A DNA stretch of 11,310 bases from Candidatus Zixiibacteriota bacterium. GTDB lineage: Bacteria; Zixibacteria; MSB-5A5; CAIYYT01. Below, piece after piece: positions 1 through 5,770 of this stretch. Under the pieces are notes generated by a model. That model did not search any database, was not told the origin of the DNA, and saw only the letters and a program-made list of their open reading frames with translations. Location: NCBI GenBank assembly GCA_023134875.1, contig JAGLUH010000210.1:1-11310 (forward strand), read 5' to 3'. How positions within the stretch are numbered: position 1 is the stretch's first letter; every line of letters starts with the position of its first letter. The position numbers and the translations under genes are program-made.

Positions 1-88
1 TAGTGAATTGAGAGGCAGCGGCACCAACCGATAGCAGAAAGATCAATAACAGCAATGGGAAAAGAGAAAAAACACAAATCCTTTTCAT
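1..88 (-). CDS. N-terminus of a secreted protein, truncated by the window edge
   Basis: An ATG at 88-86 opens a frame that runs to the window edge without a stop (29 codons). The peptide begins MKRICVFSLFPLLLLIFLLS and continues VGAAASQFT. This is a textbook Sec signal peptide: a basic n-region (K2, R3), a hydrophobic core at about residues 5-20, and small residues (A-A-A-S) suited to signal peptidase I near residues 23-26. No lipobox Cys is visible. The ATG lies 2 nt after the stop codon of the phospholipase gene, so the two are probably co-transcribed and translationally coupled. No good Shine-Dalgarno sequence is visible. The mature protein is outside the window, so its function cannot be stated. 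The signal peptide and tight spacing make a real gene likely. Confidence 0.7.
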   Translation of the reverse strand, partial: MKRICVFSLFPLLLLIFLLSVGAAASQFT

Positions 89-90
89 AA

Positions 91-1002
91 CTATGGCATT
101 CTCACCAGCAGTCGGGAAAAAAGGTTGCCGTGGCAGAGTTTCTTTAGTTTTCGCAGCTTTTTAAGCTCTGCGGCGGCGGCTTCCCAACCCAGTTGCAGGG
201 TAGACTCGAAACTGCCAAAATCAGCCCAGTGAATCTTTTCTGTTGGGGGAGTTATTACAATATCAGCCTCGGCGACCTCTCGGTCGGTCAGCTTCCGGCG
301 CACAATTTCATCGGTACGCGACAAGACATCGATGCCGGTCTCATAAGTACGATCCGTATTGCTATTTGCGGGTAACCGTACAGCGATACAATAGTCCGCA
401 CCCAGGGCGCGGGTAAACCCCACCGGACAATTGGAAGTAAAGGCGCCATCGACTAGAAGTTGTTCATCCTGACGGTGAGGCGGAAATACTCCCGGAATCG
501 CCGCCGACGCATAGACGACCTCAGAAAGCAAACCTTCGGCAACTACTCTTTCACGTCCGGAAACAATATCCAGCACCACTGCGCCAAAAGGTATCCTCGT
601 ATCGCTCACCGTTCGATCACCAAACAGTGCCGTAAGAATTTCCTCCAGTTCTTCAGCGGGGCGCAAAGAGATGGTGGTGAAAACTTTGATGCCGGCAAGC
701 TGCTTGTGGATAAAGTGAACCAACCCGTGATAAAGGCGGGTTGAGCCTTCCGATTCCTGGGGAACCGCCAGATGCCATTTCCGGCTGACCGACTCCTCCG
801 CCAGAAGCTCCTCTACCCTGTGCGCCAGCCGCTCGGCATCAGGATCAAGCGCATAGAGAGCGCCGATGGCGGCGCCAATAGAGGAACCGACAATAAGATC
901 GGGAACCAGACCCTCTTGTTCCAGCAGGCGGAGAGCGCCGATATGCGCCAGACCCGCTGCGCCGCCGCCACCGAGTGCAAGTCCAAGCTTCTTCTTCGCC
1001 AC
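91..1002 (-). CDS. Patatin-like phospholipase (RssA/NTE-type)
   Basis: A predicted serine acyl hydrolase that would deacylate phospholipids or lysophospholipids with a Ser-Asp dyad. Counting from the GTG start, the oxyanion glycine loop GGGGAAG is at residues 11-17. The nucleophile elbow G-S-S-I-G is at 39-43 (catalytic Ser41), and the D-G-A motif is at 185-187 (catalytic Asp185). I prefer GTG at 1002 (MAKKKLGLAL...), giving 303 aa, because GAGG lies 5 nt upstream within GAGGAG. The frame extends to a TTG at 1026, but that start has no convincing ribosome site and adds residues unlike the family's N-terminus. No signal peptide is seen, so the protein is cytoplasmic or membrane-associated. Oddity: the family usually has Arg or Lys before the last Gly of the loop, and here it is Ala16. 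It follows the DUF4412 gene closely and precedes a secreted-protein gene by 2 nt, indicating an operon. Confidence 0.9.
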   Translation of the reverse strand: MAKKKLGLALGGGGAAGLAHIGALRLLEQEGLVPDLIVGSSIGAAIGALYALDPDAERLAHRVEELLAEESVSRKWHLAVPQESEGSTRLYHGLVHFIHKQLAGIKVFTTISLRPAEELEEILTALFGDRTVSDTRIPFGAVVLDIVSGRERVVAEGLLSEVVYASAAIPGVFPPHRQDEQLLVDGAFTSNCPVGFTRALGADYCIAVRLPANSNTDRTYETGIDVLSRTDEIVRRKLTDREVAEADIVITPPTEKIHWADFGSFESTLQLGWEAAAAELKKLRKLKKLCHGNLFSRLLVRMP

Positions 1003-1036
1003 ACACTCCTCAAGCAGAGTCAACAATCGCCGCGTA

Positions 1037-1960
1037 TTACTTATCGGTCAGGGTCGCTTTGATCAGAACCGACCCATTCTTGATCCTGATTACAACTTCG
1101 TCCGCTTCCTTGATAGTCTCCAGGATTGTCACGATGACTGATTGACCCTTGTTTAGAGTAAAAGTACCAAGACCGGGGTTCTTTATCGGCTTCCCCTTCT
1201 GAAAAGGAATCGCCGTGAAGGCTGAATTTGTATCGGCTTGATTCTCAGCTTCGATTTTAACCCGCTTACCCTTCTGAAGCGAAACTCTCACTATATCCGT
1301 GGCGGCCATTTTCTTCTCAAAAGGTATCTTCACAAGGGAAGCCGACGGCACTTTTTTCACCCACTGAGGCGCATAGACTTCCTGGGTTGCGGGAGGACGC
1401 AGTTCGGTGTAGCTTTCCGGCACTGCAAAAACGGCGTTTTTGTCCGCACCTTCCTTGATATTGAGAAGCTCCATGGTAGCGATGCTATCCTGAGTATAGC
1501 TTCGCTGTTTGACGAAATGATTCAGCTTGGGCGATACCCACATTTCCAGAGTCGTCTTACCGGCAAGGGAGTAGACATACTTGATACATTCATAGCCCTG
1601 TACCGTATCGATACCGGCCTGACTCTTCTCACACTTCTCCGTGAACTTTTCCCAGCCCTTTACCGGATTGACAAAGGCACCCGCGAAACCGTCCAGTTTC
1701 TTGTACTGCGACAACGACGGCACCAGCATCCACATTCCCTCGGAATCATGGCTGGCCAGGATAAGAATCTCCATACCTTGCTCGGACAGCGCCAGAGTAT
1801 AGACAGTATCCTTGACATAGATTTTTGCTTTCAGGTCTTTTTTCATGCCGCTGATCGCTAAATCAGCGTTGAATTCGGCGGCCAGCGCCACGCTGCAAAA
1901 TACCATGACCAATATCACGGTAATAAGCATCACCATCCTCGACCTTTTTCTTTCCCTCAT
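1037..1960 (-). CDS. Secreted DUF4412/LolA-like protein
   Basis: A 307-residue exported protein. The N-terminus has a basic n-region (RERKRSR), a hydrophobic core at about residues 9-24, and an A-L-A-A cleavage region at about 25-28, followed by the mature start EFNADL. There is no lipobox Cys at a suitable place. Residues about 30-190 read as a beta-rich fold of the DUF4412/LolA-like type: alternating strands, a 'W-M-L-V-P ... Y-K-K-L' segment, 'G-Y-E-C-I-K-Y', and 'L-E-M-W-V-S-P-K-L'. Proteins of this group resemble lipoprotein carriers, but no specific ligand can be named. The C-terminal 110 residues are an extra basic, strand-rich domain that I do not recognise. The ATG at 1960 has a good ribosome site (GGGAG, 6 nt spacing). 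It lies downstream of the sensor kinase and upstream of the phospholipase, suggesting a cell-envelope operon. Confidence 0.75.
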   Translation of the reverse strand: MRERKRSRMVMLITVILVMVFCSVALAAEFNADLAISGMKKDLKAKIYVKDTVYTLALSEQGMEILILASHDSEGMWMLVPSLSQYKKLDGFAGAFVNPVKGWEKFTEKCEKSQAGIDTVQGYECIKYVYSLAGKTTLEMWVSPKLNHFVKQRSYTQDSIATMELLNIKEGADKNAVFAVPESYTELRPPATQEVYAPQWVKKVPSASLVKIPFEKKMAATDIVRVSLQKGKRVKIEAENQADTNSAFTAIPFQKGKPIKNPGLGTFTLNKGQSVIVTILETIKEADEVVIRIKNGSVLIKATLTDK

Positions 1961-1982
1961 GCTCTCTCCCTTCTCGAAGCTT

Positions 1983-2065
1983 GTAGGTCAAAAGTCCTGC
2001 ACTTTTGACATCTCGCCGTTAGGCGAGAACATGAACTTGTCAAAACCACAGAGGTTTCGACCTAC
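1983..2065. repeat. Two-armed REP-like element (inverted pair)
   Basis: Two inverted hairpin units flank a linker. The left unit (plus strand) is GTAG (1983-1986) followed directly by stem GTCAAAAGT (1987-1995), loop 1996-2000 and stem ACTTTTGAC (2001-2009). The right unit reads on the minus strand: GTAG (2065-2062), stem GTCGAAACC (2061-2053), a 5-nt loop (2052-2048) and GGTTTTGAC (2047-2039), with one G-T pair. The linker holds a third hairpin, TCTCGCC (2011-2017) pairing with GGCGAGA (2022-2028). The whole resembles a BIME (paired REP) element. It fills almost all of the space between the kinase and DUF4412 genes and overlaps the kinase stop codon. Naming it REP-like is inference from architecture. 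Confidence 0.75.
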
Positions 2066-4260
2066 CTGTTATCCGTGACATAGAACGTTGCGTTTATCAA
2101 GATATCTTTCTCGACTTTTATGATGGCTATTCCACCGCTTGTTTGAAACTCAAGCAAAGCTTCGGGCGGTGTGACGACAAGACTGTCAATTCTATCCATG
2201 TTTCTCAAGTCAGCTCTTATCTCGTATATACCAGCAAATAGATACCTAGGCAGAGAAGTTTCTGTAGCATAAGTAGTTACTGTCCGATTAAAATAGACTG
2301 TTCTCTTGAGCGCAGTATTACCTTCATCAAACATTGATACTGCCAGTTTGCCTTTGTCGTCGCTACTGAAATAATCCTGCAAATCCATTGTCAACTCGAC
2401 CGGATCAGCATCGACTGTCAATTCAATTTCCCTGATCGGGAAATCGGGATGATAAATAGTATACACATAAGTACCCGGCGGGGGATCAGCAGCTACGTAG
2501 TCGGTATACATCTTGTCCTGCTCATCATAGATTCTGGCGCCCTCAGGCAAGACCCGCAGGTTCAGCATGTGGTCAGGAAGTTTCGTAGATACGACTGGTT
2601 GATCGGGTTCCTCTTCCGCCTGCTTAACCTGCACTTGCTGCGCCGGTTTTTCCTCTGTTCTTTTTTCGGCTGGCGGTTTCTGTTCCACGACCTGCTCCTG
2701 TTGCGATTCAGGTTCCGGTGTAACTTCTTTTTCCGGTTCCACTGCTGCTATTTCTTTCGGCTGCAGCACTACTTCAAAGCTTGCCGTCAATGAGCCGGAA
2801 CCGCCGTCCTGGTCGGTTGCCTCGAAGATAACCTTTTCCACACCGCTCCAGCCGGAAGCCGGCACCATTCTGGCGACTCGGTCCCGGTCGACGGTGATAT
2901 CAAGACTGGCGGAACTACTCCAACTCCAGTTTATCTCGTCGTCTTCATTTTCGACATCACTCACGTAATCATCGAGCCTGATTGATTGGAATGACTCCCC
3001 CTCCATTATCTTCTGATCAATCGTACCGTTGACCTGCGGCGGATCGTTGACACTACTGACCGTGAACTGAGCCTGCGTCGAATCACGTCGACCATCTCGG
3101 TAAGCAGCAATGAACGTAATCGTTTCCGCACCGAACCAGTTGTCATCGGGTGGCGAGATAGAGAAGATGTCATCGGCGAGATTAGCAACCAGTTCGGAGT
3201 TGCCCCCAAAAGCCCACTGCGCCGAATCGGGAGGCACCAGTTGACTCAGATCGACAGGAGCAAAGGTCTCGCCTTCGGCTATAGTCTGTGACTCAATCTC
3301 CAGGTGAGGGGAAACGCTCAATAGTGGAGCGAGTCGGTCCCAACTCTTATACACTGCCACCGTCAACAGAACCACAAGCAGGAGCGCAGCCAGAGCATAA
3401 ACCCCTTTGCGTGATCGACGTCGCCCTCTTACGGCGGTTGTCTGGGTAGCGACACCGACACTGGCCGCTTCCAACTCCCGCCTCATGATCTCCGCTGACG
3501 CATGACGCCGCGAGGGTTTCTTCTCCAGCGCCGTCATGATTACCCTCTCCAGCGAGTGTGTTACATGAGGGTTGTACTTGGAAGGTGAGGCGGGGTCTTC
3601 CTTGCAGTGCAGTTCCTTGAGAATGAAGGGATTGGTGCTGTCAAATGGCAGAACGTTGCAACACGATTTATAGAGGCTGATACCGACGGCATAGATGTCG
3701 CAGGACTGGAAATCCTCGATAGTCTCCGACGTAAACTGCTCCGGTGCCATATATTGCGGTGTTCCGATGGCGATGCCGGTTGTGGTGTATCGCGTATCCT
3801 CAGTATGGCGGGCAATGCCGAAATCAATGATTTTCACCACGTCGTTCTTGTCGATCATGATATTTGACGGCTTGATATCGCGATGCGAGATGCCTTTCCC
3901 GTGGGCATAACTCAGGCCATCCAAAACCTGCAGAAAAATGTCCTTGATCTGCTGCAGGTCGACCTTTTCCTGTTTTTCCACAAGGCTGCCGAGGGTATAG
4001 CCGTCAATATATTCCATAGCCAGAACCACGCTCTCTTCAAACTGAAAGAAGTGCTTCATCTGGCAGATGTTTTTATGATTCAATCGGGAAAGATTTGTTG
4101 CCTCGGCGGCGAAACGTTCCTTCTGCGCCTGAAATTTCAGGACCTTGAGCACCACGAACATATCAGGCAAAAAAACATTCCTGCCGAGGTAGACAGTCCC
4201 CATACCCCCTTCGCCGATTTCTTTCAGGATTTCGTAGTCACCCAGCCGCTTGCCGATCAT
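2062..4260 (-). CDS. Transmembrane Ser/Thr protein kinase with cadherin-like and PEGA extracytoplasmic domains
   Basis: A Hanks-type protein kinase of 732 residues that would phosphorylate cytoplasmic proteins on Ser/Thr. The catalytic domain is at about 9-265 and complete: glycine loop G16-E-G-G-M-G21, ATP lysine K39, alpha-C Glu53, H126-R-D128-x-K130 with Asn133, D146-F-G, and A172-P-E. A basic stretch (279-285) precedes one membrane helix at about 287-304, giving a cytoplasmic kinase and an outside C-terminus. The outer part has two Ig/cadherin-like modules (about 318-405 and 406-500, with an N-D-P-P junction and a D-x-D-G-G motif). A Glu/Pro/Gln-rich linker follows (about 503-558), then a PEGA-type domain (L-P-E-G-A at 571-575), then a beta-rich tail. 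It lacks the PASTA repeats of many bacterial kinases. The ATG at 4260 has only a weak purine-rich site. Its TAG stop lies inside a repeat element. It heads the minus-strand envelope operon. Confidence 0.92.
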   Translation of the reverse strand: MIGKRLGDYEILKEIGEGGMGTVYLGRNVFLPDMFVVLKVLKFQAQKERFAAEATNLSRLNHKNICQMKHFFQFEESVVLAMEYIDGYTLGSLVEKQEKVDLQQIKDIFLQVLDGLSYAHGKGISHRDIKPSNIMIDKNDVVKIIDFGIARHTEDTRYTTTGIAIGTPQYMAPEQFTSETIEDFQSCDIYAVGISLYKSCCNVLPFDSTNPFILKELHCKEDPASPSKYNPHVTHSLERVIMTALEKKPSRRHASAEIMRRELEAASVGVATQTTAVRGRRRSRKGVYALAALLLVVLLTVAVYKSWDRLAPLLSVSPHLEIESQTIAEGETFAPVDLSQLVPPDSAQWAFGGNSELVANLADDIFSISPPDDNWFGAETITFIAAYRDGRRDSTQAQFTVSSVNDPPQVNGTIDQKIMEGESFQSIRLDDYVSDVENEDDEINWSWSSSASLDITVDRDRVARMVPASGWSGVEKVIFEATDQDGGSGSLTASFEVVLQPKEIAAVEPEKEVTPEPESQQEQVVEQKPPAEKRTEEKPAQQVQVKQAEEEPDQPVVSTKLPDHMLNLRVLPEGARIYDEQDKMYTDYVAADPPPGTYVYTIYHPDFPIREIELTVDADPVELTMDLQDYFSSDDKGKLAVSMFDEGNTALKRTVYFNRTVTTYATETSLPRYLFAGIYEIRADLRNMDRIDSLVVTPPEALLEFQTSGGIAIIKVEKDILINATFYVTDNR

Positions 4261-4342
4261 TCTCTTTGACGCTCTCAGAGTGCTGCGTAATTAACCTTAA
4301 GAACACGGTTGCCTTGGCCGTATTCCACCCACGATTGTATGA

Positions 4343-4370
4343 ATGGTAGAGTTAAACCCCCGATTGTCAA
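4343..4370 (-). promoter_or_regulatory. Candidate sigma70-type promoter for the kinase operon
   Basis: Reading the minus strand, a perfect TTGACA (-35, 4370-4365) is followed after 16 nt by TACCAT (-10, 4348-4343; four of six consensus bases). Transcription would begin near 4336, leaving a leader of about 75 nt before the kinase ATG at 4260. The placement between the tRNA gene and the kinase fits an operon start. The -10 is imperfect, so this is a prediction. Confidence 0.5.
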
Positions 4371-4465
4371 GAGCTTTTGCGCAGAGGCGCTTAGATTCCG
4401 TGCTGGTATGATCCACTGGTTTGAAAAAACGAAAAGAGAAAAAGAGAAGACAGATAATCAATAAG

Positions 4466-4537
4466 CTGGGGTGGCAGGATTCGAACCTGCGAATGCAAGA
4501 TCCAAAATCTTGTGACTTACCACTTGTCTACACCCCA
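4466..4537 (-). tRNA. tRNA-Gln (anticodon UUG)
   Basis: The minus strand folds into a full cloverleaf. The acceptor stem TGGGGTG/CACCCCA has 7 pairs. A short D arm contains GTGGTAAG. The anticodon stem CAAGA/TCTTG encloses loop TTTTGGA, giving anticodon TTG (reads CAA/CAG, glutamine). The T arm is GCAGG-TTCGAAT-CCTGC. The discriminator base is G (4466), as in other tRNA-Gln, and CCA is not encoded. Length is 72 nt. It begins 6 nt after the spoVG stop codon, so it is probably processed from the same transcript. No separate promoter is visible in that gap. Downstream is T-rich with no clear terminator hairpin. Confidence 0.96.
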
Positions 4538-4543
4538 GTATGC

Positions 4544-4861
4544 TTAATCGGCAGGTGGTTGCGACTCTGAGGTTTCACCCGCGGCGAGCACTTCGACGGC
4601 TGATTCCTGTTTAAGTTTTTCCTGGTAGGCGGCCAGGACCTTTCCCTCGATCAACTGTCTGGCTTTGTTGTTTATCGGGTGGGCGACATCCTGGTGCGTG
4701 CCATCGGGCCGCTTACGAGAAGGCATACTGACGAAATAACCCGTGTTGCCGTTGATGACCTTCAAGCCGCGCACAACGAAAGCATTGTCAAAAGTTACAT
4801 TGACAAAGGCTTTCAGCTTATCCTCGTTCCTCAAAGTGACACGAATCTCGGTGATATCCAA
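4544..4861 (-). CDS. spoVG: Putative septation protein SpoVG
   Basis: A small regulator of 105 residues, matching the usual SpoVG length of about 90-105. The N-terminal strand M-D-I-T-E-I-R-V is followed by family signatures: F-V-V-R-G-L-K-V-I-N-G at about 28-38, F-V-S-M-P-S-R-K at about 43-50, and A-H-P-I-N at about 60-64. Family members in Gram-positives bind DNA or RNA site-specifically and affect septation and gene expression. In a Gram-negative its role is less defined. The start is TTG at 4861, decided by the strong ribosome site GGGAGGGAG upstream and by alignment with the family's conserved first residues. The C-terminal 15 residues are a variable acidic tail. It lies 36 nt downstream of ispE, as spoVG lies near ispE in Bacillus, and directly upstream of tRNA-Gln. 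Confidence 0.95.
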   Translation of the reverse strand: MDITEIRVTLRNEDKLKAFVNVTFDNAFVVRGLKVINGNTGYFVSMPSRKRPDGTHQDVAHPINNKARQLIEGKVLAAYQEKLKQESAVEVLAAGETSESQPPAD

Positions 4862-4897
4862 CGCTTTCTCCCTCCCTTTACCAATTGCGGAGTGCCA

Positions 4898-5770
4898 TCA
4901 GAAAGATATTGGCCTCAGCTTGAACACCCTCCAGCCAATTCGACCCTTGATAAAAGTGTCCGTGTCAAACCCAGAGTCACCCTCAAAAAGCCCGTAAAAG
5001 GCAGAACCACTTCCCGTAAGGGCAACGTGCTTCGCGCCAGCCTGCCAGAGATTCCCCGTGCACGTACCAACTTCAGGAAAGTTATCAGCAACGATACTTT
5101 GAAAATCGTTACCGATCTTCTTCAGCGACTCGAACAAATCCGGGACACTCTCAGCCAAGTAAAAGGTAGGTGGCGCTGAGTGCCTTGTCAAGGGAAATCT
5201 CAGTTGCGAGTAGGCCCAGGCGGTTGAGATTGCAAAATCAGGCACAATTAGTATTATTTCATAACCTGTTGGCAAATTGATAGTTAAAACATCTTCGCCG
5301 CGCCCTGAGATTATCGCCTGTCCGGAAGAGAAGAAAAATGGTATATCTGAACCGATATTGGCGCCGATCGCCGCCAGCCTTTCGACCACAAGTCCTAATC
5401 CCAGCAATTGATTTATCCCTTTCAGCGCCGCCGCCGCGTCAGAACTGCCACCACCCAGACCGGCACCCACCGGTATCTCCTTCTTCAGTTTACAATGGAT
5501 GCCTCCGGAAAAGCCTGTCTCCTTCTGTAAGAGGGAAAACGCCTTAGCGACCAGGTTGCTTTCATCAACCGGTATAGAAGCTGAATCGGACTCTATCTTA
5601 ATACCAGCGTCACGTCGCGAAAGCCGTAGGGTATCGCAGAGGTTTACCGTTTGCAGCAGCGAATAGATATCGTGGTAACCGTCAGGACGCTTGCCCAGAA
5701 CTTTTAAGAACAGGTTGATCTTGGCAGGCGCCTTGAGGGTGATGCTTGCCGATTCGGTCAATGCAACCAT
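4898..5770 (-). CDS. ispE: 4-diphosphocytidyl-2-C-methyl-D-erythritol kinase (IspE)
   Basis: A GHMP-superfamily kinase that phosphorylates the 2-hydroxyl of CDP-methylerythritol with ATP in the cytoplasmic MEP route to isoprenoids. Length is 290 residues, normal for the family. Motif 1, A-P-A-K-I-N-L, is at 14-20, with the catalytic Lys at 17. The ATP loop P-V-G-A-G-L-G-G-G-S-S-D-A-A is at 100-113. Catalytic Asp142 sits in G-S-D-I-P-F (140-145). The third GHMP motif, T-G-S-G-S-A-F-Y, lies near residue 255. The early R-P-D-G-Y-H substrate segment is at 28-33. The ATG at 5770 lies inside the end of the upstream barrel gene (13 nt overlap), which suggests translational coupling. spoVG follows 36 nt downstream. 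Confidence 0.97.
   Translation of the reverse strand: MVALTESASITLKAPAKINLFLKVLGKRPDGYHDIYSLLQTVNLCDTLRLSRRDAGIKIESDSASIPVDESNLVAKAFSLLQKETGFSGGIHCKLKKEIPVGAGLGGGSSDAAAALKGINQLLGLGLVVERLAAIGANIGSDIPFFFSSGQAIISGRGEDVLTINLPTGYEIILIVPDFAISTAWAYSQLRFPLTRHSAPPTFYLAESVPDLFESLKKIGNDFQSIVADNFPEVGTCTGNLWQAGAKHVALTGSGSAFYGLFEGDSGFDTDTFIKGRIGWRVFKLRPISF

Noticed and set aside
1238..1861. Long plus-strand open frame (207 codons) opposite the DUF4412 gene
   Set aside because: It is antisense to a gene with a signal peptide and good ribosome site, has no recognisable motifs, and reads like a shadow frame.
1983..2065. CRISPR array or insertion sequence
   Set aside because: There are no regularly spaced direct repeats with spacers and no transposase. 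The structure is an inverted pair of hairpins scattered through intergenic sites.
4400..4465. Rho-independent terminator after tRNA-Gln
   Set aside because: The minus strand is T-rich here but has no convincing GC-rich hairpin before the T-runs.
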